From positions 1 to 64,000 of the forward strand of contig JAUSAG010000035.1 in assembly GCA_030652995.1 (NCBI GenBank): DNA of 64,000 nucleotides, in the 5' to 3' direction. The translations under genes were made by a program, and so were the position numbers. This DNA comes from Methylotenera sp. (GTDB lineage Bacteria > Pseudomonadota > Gammaproteobacteria > Burkholderiales > Methylophilaceae). Position 1 is the stretch's first letter, and each line of letters starts with the position of its first letter. Below the pieces are notes generated by a model. The model was given only the letters and a program-made list of their open reading frames with translations, was not told where the DNA came from and did not search any database. Below, one piece after another: positions 36,468 through 45,705 of the stretch.

Positions 36468-37106
36468 ATGAAACTTAAAATCCACGAAATCTTTTACTCG
36501 CTACAAGGTGAATCTACGCGCGTAGGTTTGCCTACGGTGTTTGTTCGCCTCACGGGATGCCCCATGCGTTGTGTGTATTGCGATACAGCTTACGCATTCA
36601 GCGGTGGAAGCAATATCGAAATTGACGATATTCTAGCCAAAGTGGCTGAGTTTGGTACGCAGTATGTCACCGTCACGGGCGGCGAACCGCTTGCACAAAA
36701 AGATTGCCATGTGTTGCTAAAAGCCTTGTGTGATGCAGGCTATAGTGTGTCGCTTGAGACCGGAGGCGCCATTGATATTAGCCCTGTAGATAGACGTGTT
36801 TCGGTGATTTTGGATATAAAAACACCCGGTTCTGGCGAGTTGAAAAATAACTTGTGGGGCAATTTAGCGCATCTCAAACCGATTGATGAAGTCAAGTTTG
36901 TGTTGTGTAGTCGGGCTGATTATGATTGGGCAAAAACTATATTAGCGAGCTATAAAATTACCGAGAAATGCCCGGTGTTATTTTCACCTGTTTATAGCCA
37001 AGTAAATCCAACTGAGTTAGCCGAATGGGTGTTGGCAGATAGATTGCCGGTACGTATGCAATTGCAACTACATAAAATATTATGGGGCGAGGTAGCTGGC
37101 AGATGA
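36468..37106 (+). CDS. queE: QueE, 7-carboxy-7-deazaguanine synthase
   Basis: Radical-SAM enzyme of queuosine synthesis, 212 residues. The N-terminal [20 protein letters not shown] and the cluster motif [14 protein letters not shown] are clear; CxxxCxxC ligates the iron-sulfur cluster. It makes the deazaguanine ring from 6-carboxytetrahydropterin. It overlaps queC by four bases. A terminator lies only 20 bases upstream, so its promoter must be inside or very near that hairpin, or it is fed by read-through. Confidence 0.95.
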   Translation: MKLKIHEIFYSLQGESTRVGLPTVFVRLTGCPMRCVYCDTAYAFSGGSNIEIDDILAKVAEFGTQYVTVTGGEPLAQKDCHVLLKALCDAGYSVSLETGGAIDISPVDRRVSVILDIKTPGSGELKNNLWGNLAHLKPIDEVKFVLCSRADYDWAKTILASYKITEKCPVLFSPVYSQVNPTELAEWVLADRLPVRMQLQLHKILWGEVAGR

Positions 37107-37780
37107 AGAAGCGCGCTGTTGTGTTGCTGTCTGGTGGGTTAGACTCTGCCACGGTATTAGCTTTTGCACGTAGCCAGGGGTTTGACTGCTATTGTTTGAG
37201 TTTAGATTATCATCAGCGTCATATCGCTGAGTTAGAAGCGGCCAAGAATGTGGCCAAAGTCATGGGGGCCGTTGCGCACAAAACCGCTCAACTGGATTTG
37301 ACTCTATTCGGAGGCTCTGCGCTGACTGATGATGCGATTGCTGTACCAGAAAGCGCTACGACAGGCATTCCAATTACTTATGTGCCTGCGCGTAATACCA
37401 TTATGTTGTCGTTGGCATTAGCCTGGGCAGAAGTGCTAGAGTCGCAAGATATTTTCATTGGTGTGAATGCGTTGGACTATTCAGGGTATCCTGACTGCCG
37501 TGGTGAATATGTAAAAGCGTTTCAAACGATGGCAAATTTAGCTACCAAAAGTGCGGTGGAAGGTAAAACGATTACGGTTCATGCACCTTTAATTGATATG
37601 ACCAAGGCACAGATTGTGCAGCTTGGTACCAAATTAGGTGTGGATTATGCCATGACGGTTTCATGCTATCAGGCGGATAGTCACGGTGAGGCATGCGGTT
37701 TGTGTGATTCATGCCGCTTGCGTCGCGAAGGCTTTGCGGCCGCGGGTTTGGTGGATCCAACGCGCTACAAAGTGCATTGA
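37103..37780 (+). CDS. queC: QueC, 7-cyano-7-deazaguanine synthase
   Basis: ATP-dependent enzyme making preQ0, 225 residues. It has the PP-loop [16 protein letters not shown] at the N-terminus and a zinc site with the cysteine cluster [20 protein letters not shown] near the C-terminus. The ATG at 37103 overlaps the queE stop. The gene order cpoB-queE-queC is widely conserved. Confidence 0.96.
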   Translation: MKKRAVVLLSGGLDSATVLAFARSQGFDCYCLSLDYHQRHIAELEAAKNVAKVMGAVAHKTAQLDLTLFGGSALTDDAIAVPESATTGIPITYVPARNTIMLSLALAWAEVLESQDIFIGVNALDYSGYPDCRGEYVKAFQTMANLATKSAVEGKTITVHAPLIDMTKAQIVQLGTKLGVDYAMTVSCYQADSHGEACGLCDSCRLRREGFAAAGLVDPTRYKVH

Positions 37781-37920
37781 TAGATTCAATCGGCAATTTA
37801 TTTTATCAATAAATCAGCACTTATCAGATAAATATAGATAAATAGCTTGCCAAATTAGTTAGAAATGACGTAAAATCCGCGCCTTTCTGCTTTAAATTAT
37901 TTACAAAGAGAACAAAGATT

Positions 37921-38412
37921 ATGGTTATTATTCGTTTAGCTCGTGGTGGCGCGAAAAAAACTCCTTTCTACAACGTAGTTGTAGCTGATTCACGCAACCG
38001 TCGCGATGGTCGTTTTATTGAGCGCGTTGGTTTTTACAACCCATCTGCTAGCGCCGGTGCTGAAGGCTTACGTATTGACTTGGCTCGTGTTACACACTGG
38101 CAAGGTAATGGCGCGCAATTGTCAGATACCGTTGCACGCTTGGTTAAGTTTCACGCTAAAGGCCCTGAGGCTGCAATTGCTGCTAAAGTTAAAGATGCTG
38201 CCAAAGCTGATGCCGCTAAAGCTAAAGTTGCCGCAGTTGAAGCAGCTAAAGTTAAAGCAGCTGCTGATGCTGCCAAGGCGGAAGCTGACGCTAAAGCCGC
38301 TGCAGAAGCAGCGCAAGCCGCAGAGGCTGCAGCCGCAGCTAAAGCTGCTGAAGCAGAAGTTGCTGTTGAAGCGCCGGCTGAAGCTACAGAAACTCCAGCA
38401 GCTGACGCTTAA
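37921..38412 (+). CDS. rpsP: Ribosomal protein S16 with a long Ala/Lys-rich tail
   Basis: Small-subunit protein needed for 30S assembly. Residues 1 to about 83 are normal S16 ([32 protein letters not shown]). The remaining 80 residues are a low-complexity tail of Ala, Lys, Glu and Asp ([20 protein letters not shown] style repeats) ending in ATETPAADA, which doubles the usual length of about 82. The tail should be helical and solvent-exposed. First gene of rpsP-rimM-trmD-rplS. Confidence 0.96.
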   Translation: MVIIRLARGGAKKTPFYNVVVADSRNRRDGRFIERVGFYNPSASAGAEGLRIDLARVTHWQGNGAQLSDTVARLVKFHAKGPEAAIAAKVKDAAKADAAKAKVAAVEAAKVKAAADAAKAEADAKAAAEAAQAAEAAAAAKAAEAEVAVEAPAEATETPAADA

Positions 38413-38468
38413 TTTTTACACTTGGGTGATGATATCACCTAACGAAAAATTAAAGTCTGTGAGTTGTT

Positions 38469-39047
38469 TTGGCGACCAATAATTTAGTAGTCAATGATAT
38501 GGTAGTCATGGGGCGCATTGTTGCGCCTTATGGCGTTTTTGGCTGGCTAAAAATTGTGCCAGATACCGAGGCGTTTGACGGCTTGTTTGACTACGATACC
38601 TGGTGGCTTGGCAAAGGCGATGATTGGCGTGAGTTAATCGTTGAAACCGCTAAAGTGCACAATGATGTATTGGTGGTCAAGCTCAAAGGCATTGATGATC
38701 GTGATGCGGCGCTTGCCTGCAAAGGCAAACAAATAGCCGTACCTAGGGATCAATTGCCGGAAGCTGAAGATAATGAGTATTATTGGTCTGATTTAATTGG
38801 CGTACGCGTTAAAAACAAGCAAGATATTGATTTTGGCTTAATTGTAGACGTGTTTGAAACTGGTGCCAATGATGTGATTGCCGTGAGAGCAGACCCGGTT
38901 AAGCTGGTAGCTACAATAGAAACTTCAGCTAAAGCAGCGGTTAAAGAAAAGCCTCAAGAAAGATTGCTACCATTTACGGCAGAGGTTGTGCTTGAAGTCG
39001 ATATAAAAGCAAAAATGATGCTGGTTGATTGGGATGCGGATTTTTAG
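38469..39047 (+). CDS. rimM: RimM, 16S rRNA processing factor
   Basis: Assembly factor for the 30S head, binding S19. The 192-residue product has the RimM N-domain (VVMGRIVAPYGVFGWLKIVP) and the PRC-barrel half with NEYYWSDLIG. The start is TTG at 38469, giving MATNNLVVND; an ATG at 38499 would shorten it by ten residues. An insertion of about 15 residues (VATIETSAKAAVKEKPQE) lies before the last strands. Confidence 0.92.
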   Translation: MATNNLVVNDMVVMGRIVAPYGVFGWLKIVPDTEAFDGLFDYDTWWLGKGDDWRELIVETAKVHNDVLVVKLKGIDDRDAALACKGKQIAVPRDQLPEAEDNEYYWSDLIGVRVKNKQDIDFGLIVDVFETGANDVIAVRADPVKLVATIETSAKAAVKEKPQERLLPFTAEVVLEVDIKAKMMLVDWDADF

Positions 39048-39068
39048 TGATGGCTTTTAGATTTAACC

Positions 39069-39830
39069 ATGACTTTTAAGGTTGAGGTTGTTACGCTGTT
39101 TCCTGAAATGTTTGATGCTATTACAAAATATGGCATTACCAGCAGAGCGTTGCAGCAACGTATTTATGATGTGCAGTTTTGGAATCCACGCGATTTCACC
39201 ACTGATAACCATAAAACAGTCGATGATAGGCCTTATGGCGGCGGTCCTGGCATGGTGATGCTGGCTGAGCCATTAGAGAAAGCCATCAATGCCGCGAAAG
39301 ATAAGCAGGCAGCACAGAAGATTGAAAGTTGGGTCATCCATCTCTCTCCAGCGGGTAAGCCGCTGACGCATGAAAAAGTCATGCAGTTAAGTAAAAAACA
39401 AGGTTTGGTATTGCTTACCAGCCGTTACGAAGGTGTTGACCAGCGCCTGATAGACGCGCAGGTAGATGAAGAGCTATCCATTGGGGATTACGTATTAAGT
39501 GGCGGTGAGTTACCCGCGATGGCATTAATAGATGCGATTGTTAGGCAATTGCCCGGTAGTTTGGGTGATAGTGATTCTGCAATTGAAGATTCATTTGTAG
39601 ATGGCTTATTAGATTGCCCACACTACACTAGGCCAGAACAATATAATAGCGTGAGCGTTCCTGATGTTTTGACTTCAGGGAATCATGCAAAAATTAAACA
39701 GTGGCGTTTGAAAATGTCACTGCAAAGAACTCGGGATCAACGTCCCGATTTATTGGCCGCAAGGCCGTTGACGAAAGAAGAAGCACGGCTGCTTAAAGAA
39801 ATTGAGCAGGAACAAGCTCTTCATAATTAA
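39069..39830 (+). CDS. trmD: TrmD, tRNA (guanine37-N1)-methyltransferase
   Basis: SPOUT-class enzyme that methylates G37 and prevents frameshifting. The 253 residues start [20 protein letters not shown] and contain [28 protein letters not shown] and the trefoil-knot SAM site [15 protein letters not shown]. Length and position between rimM and rplS are standard. Confidence 0.97.
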   Translation: MTFKVEVVTLFPEMFDAITKYGITSRALQQRIYDVQFWNPRDFTTDNHKTVDDRPYGGGPGMVMLAEPLEKAINAAKDKQAAQKIESWVIHLSPAGKPLTHEKVMQLSKKQGLVLLTSRYEGVDQRLIDAQVDEELSIGDYVLSGGELPAMALIDAIVRQLPGSLGDSDSAIEDSFVDGLLDCPHYTRPEQYNSVSVPDVLTSGNHAKIKQWRLKMSLQRTRDQRPDLLAARPLTKEEARLLKEIEQEQALHN

Positions 39831-39854
39831 AAGGAACCCGCAAGGGATACAAAA

Positions 39855-40250
39855 ATGGCAGATATTATTAAAATGTTGGAAGAGGAAGAAATTGCCCGTT
39901 TAGGCAAAACGATTCCTGTTTTTGCACCAGGCGACACTGTAGTAATCGGCGTAAACGTCGTTGAAGGTACGCGTAAACGTGTGCAGTCATACGAAGGCGT
40001 TGTGATTGCTAAACGTAACCGTGGCTTAAACTCATCATTCATTGTACGTAAAATTTCATCAGGTGAAGGTGTTGAACGTACATTCCAAACTTACTCACCG
40101 CTAATCGCTAGCATTGAAGTAAAACGCCGCGGTGATGTTCGCCGTGCAAAACTTTACTACTTACGTGAGCGTTCAGGTAAATCTGCGCGTATTAAAGAAA
40201 AATTGGTATCACGTGAAAGAGAAGTTTTAGCGCCAGTAGAAAAAGCGTAA
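39855..40250 (+). CDS. rplS: Ribosomal protein L19
   Basis: Large-subunit protein at the 30S-50S interface, 131 residues. Conserved blocks: [40 protein letters not shown], and [20 protein letters not shown]. Last gene of the operon, followed by a terminator. Confidence 0.98.
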   Translation: MADIIKMLEEEEIARLGKTIPVFAPGDTVVIGVNVVEGTRKRVQSYEGVVIAKRNRGLNSSFIVRKISSGEGVERTFQTYSPLIASIEVKRRGDVRRAKLYYLRERSGKSARIKEKLVSREREVLAPVEKA

Positions 40251-40278
40251 AACTTGAAAGCCAGTGCGTAAAGCACTC

Positions 40279-40315
40279 AAAGCCTCAATAGATGAAAATC
40301 GTTGGGGCTTTTTTA
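40279..40315 (+). terminator. Terminator after rplS
   Basis: Stem AAAGCCTCAA / TTGGGGCTTT (one G-U pair) followed by a T-run, 28 bases after the rplS stop. Confidence 0.85.
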
Positions 40316-40362
40316 TTGCGATAAATATTTGCGTAATACTGGCTTTGGTTTAACATCAGAGC

Positions 40363-40887
40363 ATGCCAATCAATATTGCCTCAAATCATGACGATGCTTT
40401 AATCAACACGCCTTTCGGTAAGGTAGTCATTGCTGTGCATGAAAATCAGTTGGCTATTGCATTGCTGGCTTCAGCATCAAACGCGCATTCGGCGCATCTG
40501 CCAGCTCAAGTTGAAAGTCAGTCCGAGCACCCTTTAGTCAAGCTTGCTTGCCAACAAGTCATGCAATATTTTCAGCAGCCAATATCCACGTTTGATTTAC
40601 CTGTTTCTCAGAACGGGTCAGCTTTTCAGCAATGTGTTTGGCAAGCCATTGCTCAAATTCCCTGTGGTCAAACACGCACCTATGGCGAGCTTGCCAAGCA
40701 GATTGGTTCAGGTCCGCGCGCGGTAGCTAATGCCTGTGGCGCCAACCCGTTGCCATTGGTGATTCCATGTCACCGTGTGGTGGCGAAAAATGGCATCGGA
40801 GGTTTTATGCAAGGCAAACAACATGGCTTACAGGTCAAGCAATGGTTATTGCAGCACGAAGGCGTGGATGGCTTTGGCAGTGAGTAA
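40363..40887 (+). CDS. ogt: Methylated-DNA--[protein]-cysteine S-methyltransferase
   Basis: Suicide repair protein that takes methyl groups from O6-methylguanine. The 174-residue product has the ribonuclease-like N-domain and a DNA-binding C-domain with FQQCVWQAIAQIPCGQTRTY, the helix-turn-helix AKQIGSGPRAVANACGANPL, and the active-site PCHRVV with its acceptor Cys. No Ada N-domain is present. It ends 4 bases before the xerD start. Confidence 0.93.
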   Translation: MPINIASNHDDALINTPFGKVVIAVHENQLAIALLASASNAHSAHLPAQVESQSEHPLVKLACQQVMQYFQQPISTFDLPVSQNGSAFQQCVWQAIAQIPCGQTRTYGELAKQIGSGPRAVANACGANPLPLVIPCHRVVAKNGIGGFMQGKQHGLQVKQWLLQHEGVDGFGSE

Positions 40888-40891
40888 GCAA

Positions 40892-41788
40892 ATGCTCATG
40901 GCAAGTAATGCCGCAGAGCTGGATACGTTTATTGACCACTTGTGGCTAGAAGATGGCTTGGCAAAAAATACACTTGAAAGCTATCGTCTGGATTTAATGA
41001 CCTTTGCCTTATGGTTGTCGAGTCAGAGCATACATTTACTTGCTGTAGTGCAGTCAGATATTCAGCAATATCTTGCAGTGAAATTTCCACAGAGCAAGCC
41101 GCGTAGCATTAGTCGTTTAATTGCCAGCTTGCGACGATTTTATCGCTACCAGTTGCGCGAGAATAAAATAAGTATAGATCCAACGCTACAAATAGAGTCA
41201 CCCAAGCTACCCCGTAGCTTACCTAAAAGCCTCAATGAGGATGAAGTGGTGTCATTGCTCAATGCGCCAAATTTAAGCGAGCCTGCGGGCTTGCGTGATA
41301 GAGCCATGCTGGAGCTACTGTATGCTTGTGGGTTGCGTGTGTCAGAGCTGGTTTCAATCAAGACTACTGAAGTGAGTGTGAGTGATAGCGTGGTGCGCGT
41401 CACAGGTAAAGGCAGTAAAACGCGCTTGGTGCCAATGGGGGAAGAGGCTAATGATTGGATTTCACGCTATTTGAAAGAAGCCAGAGCTGTCATTTTACAA
41501 AAGCGCTTAAGTGACGCACTTTTTGTCACAAACCGAGGGGAGGCGATGACGCGCCAGGCTTTTTGGTATGTCATTAAGCGCTATGCTTTGTTGGCAGGCA
41601 TAACCAAGCACATGTCGCCGCATGTATTGCGGCATGCGTTTGCAACACATCTGTTAAATCATGGCGCAGATTTGCGCGTGGTGCAGATGTTATTGGGGCA
41701 TTCTGATATTTCTACTACGCAGATATATACGCATGTGGCGCGGGAGAGGTTGAAACAATTGCATTCGGTGCATCATCCACGGGGTTAG
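40892..41788 (+). CDS. xerD: XerD, site-specific tyrosine recombinase
   Basis: Resolves chromosome dimers at dif with XerC. From ATG 40892 the product is 298 residues: an N-terminal SAM-like core-binding domain (FIDHLWLEDGLAKNTLESYR) and a catalytic domain with Arg (YACGLRVSELVS), HVLRHAFATHLLNHGADLRV and the Tyr nucleophile in STTQIYTHV. The XerD rather than XerC call rests on ATHLL and general likeness. ATG 40898 is an alternative start. It slightly trails ogt and is probably cotranscribed. Confidence 0.93.
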   Translation: MLMASNAAELDTFIDHLWLEDGLAKNTLESYRLDLMTFALWLSSQSIHLLAVVQSDIQQYLAVKFPQSKPRSISRLIASLRRFYRYQLRENKISIDPTLQIESPKLPRSLPKSLNEDEVVSLLNAPNLSEPAGLRDRAMLELLYACGLRVSELVSIKTTEVSVSDSVVRVTGKGSKTRLVPMGEEANDWISRYLKEARAVILQKRLSDALFVTNRGEAMTRQAFWYVIKRYALLAGITKHMSPHVLRHAFATHLLNHGADLRVVQMLLGHSDISTTQIYTHVARERLKQLHSVHHPRG

Positions 41789-42221
41789 AGATTTTCCCCT
41801 TTCCATTTAAGGGATTAGCAGAGCTTGGCTGACGTAGTTTGTCAGCCTAGTCGGTTGCTTAGTTGATTTATCAGAGGCGGGGTGAGGGTAAGTTAGTTGG
41901 ACTTGCACCGTTCCTTTTCGCCTCTAAGCGAGATACTTTATTTTGCTTGTCAAAAATAAAGTATCCAAACAAAAAGACACCCCACTCCACGGGCTACGCC
42001 TTCCCCGTGCTACTCAACATAAAGGGCAGTAAGCGGAAACTCGCCCTTGCGGGCTCAAACAGCCGCTTGCTGAAATCTCCCTATATGTCTGCGTTACTCG
42101 GCGTGGTGCTAAAGGGAGTGTTGCGTTGTCCCATTAATGAATATCAAAAAGGATAGGCATGTGGTCGCTTGTCGAGTTTTTTACGAAAAGCGCTATTACA
42201 GTTCCAAATGACGATTTCATA
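41789..42221. other. 433-base gap holding a possible dispersed repeat
   Basis: No convincing gene. A 97-codon open frame (41863-42156) has a product of unusual composition (GEGKLVGLAPFLFASKRDTL, then KTPHSTGYAFPVLLNIKGSK) with no ribosome site. The DNA from about 41935 to 42130 (AAGTATCCAAACAAAAAGAC, CTACGCCTTCCCCGTGCTAC, GCGGAAACTCGCCCTTGCGG) has the feel of a dispersed intergenic element I have seen mis-annotated as hypothetical proteins. This window contains only one copy, so I cannot show that it is repeated. Confidence 0.35.
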
Positions 42222-42587
42222 TTACATGTTTACTGAGTTATTGCTGCGCTCAATCACAACCCCAAGCGCTTTTAAACTTGGCAATATCCCCGGTTTAGCC
42301 ACTTTAATTTTCACACTCAACGCACTAAATTCTTTCAAAATCAATTGGCAAATATGCTCAGCCAAGGCTTCTACCAGTTGAAAGCTGTTTTCTTGTAGCG
42401 TTTCACGCACGCGGTTAACCACGGCGCCGTAGTCGATGGTGTCGTTTACATCGTCGCTTTGGCAGGCTTTGCTTAAATCGTAGCCAATTTCTATGTCGAG
42501 AATGATGGTTTGCGGTGTCATGCGCTCCCACTCAGGTACGCCGAGTTTGGTTTGTACTTTGACTTCGCTTAGAAATATGATGTCCAT
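42222..42587 (-). CDS. folB: FolB, dihydroneopterin aldolase
   Basis: Folate pathway enzyme that splits 7,8-dihydroneopterin to 6-hydroxymethyl-dihydropterin and glycolaldehyde. The 121 residues show the tunnel-fold family blocks KLGVPEWERMTPQTIILDIE (with the pterin-anchoring Glu), TIDYGAVVNRVRE and VKIKVAKPGILPS with the catalytic Lys. It is divergent from plsY by 65 bases. Confidence 0.94.
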   Translation of the reverse strand: MDIIFLSEVKVQTKLGVPEWERMTPQTIILDIEIGYDLSKACQSDDVNDTIDYGAVVNRVRETLQENSFQLVEALAEHICQLILKEFSALSVKIKVAKPGILPSLKALGVVIERSNNSVNM

Positions 42588-42652
42588 AAATATGATGCCT
42601 ACAGTTTTGCGATGGTTTAGAATGTGCTTATTGGATTTTAGAGCATATTATT

Positions 42653-43270
42653 ATGAATGAGTTAGGTTTTATACCTGTTACGTTGGTCCCCGTGGTTTGG
42701 ATAGTTGCAGCTTATCTTTTAGGCTCAATTGCTTTTGGAATTTTAGTCAGCAAATTATTCGGCTTGCCTGATCCGAGGACAGTGGGTAGCGGCAATATCG
42801 GCGCCACTAACGTTGCGCGTAGCGGTAAAAAGTCAGCAGCGTTACTTACTTTACTGGGTGATGTGTTTAAAGGTTGGTTTCCGGTTTGGTTGGCATTGCA
42901 GTCAGGCATGCTTATGTGGGTAGTGAGTGCAGTGGGCTTGGCGGTATTTTTTGGGCATTTGTACCCTATTTATTACCGATTTAAAGGCGGTAAGGGCGTG
43001 GCAACGGCCTTGGGTGTGATGTTGGCAATATCGCCTTTGTTGGCTTTGGCTGCAATGGTTACATGGCTATTGGTGTTTGCGGTTTCGCGTTATTCATCAT
43101 TAGCGGCAATTGCTGCTGCGACATTGGCGCCCGTATTTGCATGGTTCTTGCTACCTTATAAAAACTATGTCATCACGGTTTTAGTAATGTCTGTATTCTT
43201 AATTTGGCGCCATAGAAGTAATATTCAGAAGCTGCTGGCGGGTACAGAGACTGGGTTTGGTAAGAAATAG
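42653..43270 (+). CDS. plsY: PlsY, acyl-phosphate glycerol-3-phosphate acyltransferase
   Basis: Inner-membrane enzyme making lysophosphatidic acid from acyl-phosphate. The 205 residues have five to six helices and the conserved loops GSIAFGILVSKLFGLPDPR, VGSGNIGATNVARSGKKSAA and FGHLYPIYYRFKGGKGVATA that form the active site. Length and motifs are complete. Confidence 0.95.
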   Translation: MNELGFIPVTLVPVVWIVAAYLLGSIAFGILVSKLFGLPDPRTVGSGNIGATNVARSGKKSAALLTLLGDVFKGWFPVWLALQSGMLMWVVSAVGLAVFFGHLYPIYYRFKGGKGVATALGVMLAISPLLALAAMVTWLLVFAVSRYSSLAAIAAATLAPVFAWFLLPYKNYVITVLVMSVFLIWRHRSNIQKLLAGTETGFGKK

Positions 43271-43306
43271 ATAGCCGCTGATGAAATTTATCTGTGTTTG
43301 GATAAA

Positions 43307-44329
43307 TTAAGGTTTTAGCAATTCAGCTAAATTCCACCTCGGCTTTACGCTAAAGCCATAATTTTTATTGCCGCCACCGTGCGTTGCCTTGAGTCTCATC
43401 GCCCCCGCAAAGGCAATCATGGCGCCATTATCTGTACAAAATTCCAAACGCGGGTAGCTAACAGCGCATAGTTTGCGTTTAGTCGCAATATTGAGTTTTT
43501 CACGTAATTTGGTATTGGCGCCCACCCCACCAGAAACAATTAAGTTATCTAAGCCCGTTTCACGCAACGCCTTCATGCATTTTGTGGTTAGCACTTCGGT
43601 GACAGCCTCTTGAAATTCATAAGCAATGTCGGCCTTGGTTTCGTCATCTAAAGGCTTGTGTTGATTAACTAGCGTCAATACCGAGGTCTTTAGACCGCTG
43701 AAGCTAAAGTTTAAATCGCCACTGTTGAGCAAAGGGCGCGGCAGTTTAAAGCGAGGCTTACCATTTTGAGCAAGCTTAGATAACGCGGGGCCGCCTGGAT
43801 AACCCAAGCCTAATAATTTTGCAGTTTTGTCAAAAGCCTCACCGGCAGCATCATCTAAGGTGTCGCCCAGCAATTCATATTCACCTACGCCATCTACGCG
43901 CATCAATTGACTATGGCCGCCTGAAACCAGCAGAGCCACAAACGGAAAGTTAGGCGGATTTACTTCTAGTAGTGGCGCCAGTAAATGCCCTTCAAGGTGA
44001 TGCACCTGGATAGTGGGGATTTGCAAGCTAAAGGCGAGCGATTCAGCAAAGCTTGTGCCTACAAGTAGTGCGCCAGATAAGCCAGGTCCTTGCGTGTAGG
44101 CGATGGCGTCAATATCTTGTAAAGTTTTGTTGGCCTCTTTGAGCGTGGTTTCAGTCAGTGGCAGCACGCGGCGAATATGATCGCGTGAGGCAAGCTCTGG
44201 CACTACGCCGCCGTACTCTGCATGCATTTTAACCTGTGAATATAACGCGTGCGCAAGCAAACCGTGTTCGGTATCGTATAATGCAATGCCAGTTTCGTCG
44301 CAGGATGATTCAACGCCCAAGACTAACAT
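43307..44329 (-). CDS. tsaD: TsaD, tRNA N6-threonylcarbamoyladenosine transferase
   Basis: Transfers threonylcarbamoyl to A37 of ANN-decoding tRNAs. The 340-residue ASKHA-fold protein has [19 protein letters not shown], the metal-binding [18 protein letters not shown] and [19 protein letters not shown]. Its partner tsaE is in the same window at 54 kb. It diverges from rpsU, as is common. Confidence 0.97.
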   Translation of the reverse strand: MLVLGVESSCDETGIALYDTEHGLLAHALYSQVKMHAEYGGVVPELASRDHIRRVLPLTETTLKEANKTLQDIDAIAYTQGPGLSGALLVGTSFAESLAFSLQIPTIQVHHLEGHLLAPLLEVNPPNFPFVALLVSGGHSQLMRVDGVGEYELLGDTLDDAAGEAFDKTAKLLGLGYPGGPALSKLAQNGKPRFKLPRPLLNSGDLNFSFSGLKTSVLTLVNQHKPLDDETKADIAYEFQEAVTEVLTTKCMKALRETGLDNLIVSGGVGANTKLREKLNIATKRKLCAVSYPRLEFCTDNGAMIAFAGAMRLKATHGGGNKNYGFSVKPRWNLAELLKP

Positions 44330-44571
44330 AAATGAAATTCACGCATTTGCTGAAGCTCGCTTGATGTAAAAGTTGAATTATTACGCATTAAACCTAAAAA
44401 TGCATAAAAGTAATTGAATAAAAACGATTATACGATTAAAATAGTCGGCTTTTCTCGGTTTCTAAATCTTGCACACTAACTTTTAAGTTAGTCGCTTGGA
44501 TAGTTATTAGAAGCTTGAGCATAAATTAAACCCTATAATTTGAACCATATTGTTCCGATAAGAGAGAATGA
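44330..44571 (+). promoter_or_regulatory. tsaD-rpsU divergent control region
   Basis: 242 bases without a gene. It holds a perfect palindrome, CTAACTT-TT-AAGTTAG (44476-44491), and a consensus TATAAT at 44534-44539 that suits transcription of rpsU, though its -35 is poor. A GAGAG ribosome site precedes rpsU. The palindrome could be an operator or a hairpin. Confidence 0.45.
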
Positions 44572-44784
44572 ATGTCTAGTGTACGCGTAAAAGAAAATGA
44601 GCCGTTTGACGTTGCCCTTCGCCGTTTTAAACGCTTAATTGAAAAAACAGGTTTATTGAATGATCTTCGCGCTCGCGAATTTTATGAAAAGCCAACTTGG
44701 GAACGTAAACGTAAAGCTGCTGCGGCTGTTAAGCGTCAGTATCGTCGTTTGCTGAAACAAACGCTTCCAGCAAAGCTATACTAG
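44572..44784 (+). CDS. rpsU: Ribosomal protein S21
   Basis: Small-subunit protein that helps mRNA pairing, 70 residues: [20 protein letters not shown], then the basic helices ending in [16 protein letters not shown]. First gene of the macromolecular-synthesis group with yqeY, dnaG and rpoD. Confidence 0.97.
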   Translation: MSSVRVKENEPFDVALRRFKRLIEKTGLLNDLRAREFYEKPTWERKRKAAAAVKRQYRRLLKQTLPAKLY

Positions 44785-44796
44785 TTAGCAAGTAAC

Positions 44797-45120
44797 ATGG
44801 TCGATAACAAGCTTATAGAGCCAGGTAGTCCAGAAGCTAAGCCGGACGAAGCATTCTGGGGTGTGGCAGATGCGTTTATTGCTAGCGCCAACGAGCAGGC
44901 GACTGCGGTTGATCGTGGTGTGGTAAGCGCAGGTTTCGCCTATGCTTCAGCGCGGTTTAATGCATTTGTGATTGCCTCGCAGTGCGGTAGTAAAGAATCG
45001 TTTGAGGCTGAAAAATCGGCCGCGATTGATTACTTTGTGAATCAATACAAATTAGCACTGACTGAAAATGTGGCTGATTATCAAGCTAATTTCGACACCT
45101 ATATTAACAATAACGCCTAA
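44797..45120 (+). CDS. DUF3144 family protein
   Basis: A 107-residue soluble, helical protein. The block FWGVADAFIASANEQATAVD and SAGFAYASARFNAFVIAS are characteristic of DUF3144, a family found in many proteobacteria with no known function. It is inserted between rpsU (12 bases) and yqeY (21 bases), so it is cotranscribed with them. Confidence 0.85.
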   Translation: MVDNKLIEPGSPEAKPDEAFWGVADAFIASANEQATAVDRGVVSAGFAYASARFNAFVIASQCGSKESFEAEKSAAIDYFVNQYKLALTENVADYQANFDTYINNNA

Positions 45121-45141
45121 TACTAGTACGCATAAAGTTAA

Positions 45142-45585
45142 ATGAGCCTTAAGTTACAAATTACAGAAGACATGAAAACAGCAATGCGTGCTAAAGATAG
45201 TGCGCGTTTAGGTGCGATTCGTTTGTTGCAGGCGGCTATTAAACAGCGTGAAGTAGATGAGCGTATTGAATTAACGGATGCTGACGTCATTACCGCTATT
45301 GAGAAAATGCTGAAGCAACGTCGCGACTCAATTACGGCGTACGAGTCTGCAAAACGAGATGACTTGGCTGATATTGAAAAATATGAAGTCAGTGTGCTAC
45401 AAGCTTATTTACCACAGCAGTTGACAGAAGCCGAAGTGCTTAGCATTTTAGAGCAGGTAGTCGTTGATACTGGTGCTACAGGCATTAAAGATATGGGTAA
45501 AGTGATGGCGGCAATCAAGCCACTAGTTGCAGGTAAGGCTGATATGGGGACTATTTCAGGTTTGATTAAAACGCGTTTAGCTTAA
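45142..45585 (+). CDS. yqeY: YqeY/GatB-like protein
   Basis: A 147-residue protein of the YqeY family (GatB/YqeY domain). It has the N-terminal helices (LKLQITEDMKTAMRAKDSAR) and the C-terminal tail domain related to GatB, with ATGIKDMGKVMAAIKPLV and ADMGTISGLIKTRLA. Relatives may bind tRNA, but the role is not known. Standard place between rpsU and dnaG. Confidence 0.92.
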   Translation: MSLKLQITEDMKTAMRAKDSARLGAIRLLQAAIKQREVDERIELTDADVITAIEKMLKQRRDSITAYESAKRDDLADIEKYEVSVLQAYLPQQLTEAEVLSILEQVVVDTGATGIKDMGKVMAAIKPLVAGKADMGTISGLIKTRLA

Positions 45586-45629
45586 AGTTTTCTATAAGCC
45601 AAGTGTTGTAGATACATGCAGTTAATATT

Positions 45630-45653
45630 AAAGGAGCGATAAGCTCCTTTTTT
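45630..45653 (+). terminator. Terminator between yqeY and dnaG
   Basis: Stem AAAGGAGC / GCTCCTTT with a short loop and a T6 run. It separates the rpsU unit from dnaG and may act as an attenuator, as known for this operon in E. coli. Confidence 0.85.
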
Positions 45654-45705
45654 GTTTACAAAAGTAAGCTAAAATTATCAACAAACCTATAAATGCAGAC
45701 AAATT

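Noticed and set aside
38006-38482. 158-codon frame over rpsP giving a Leu/Lys/Gln-rich product
   Set aside because: It is the +1 reading of the Ala/Lys repeat in the S16 tail; its low complexity comes from the GCTAAA-type codons.
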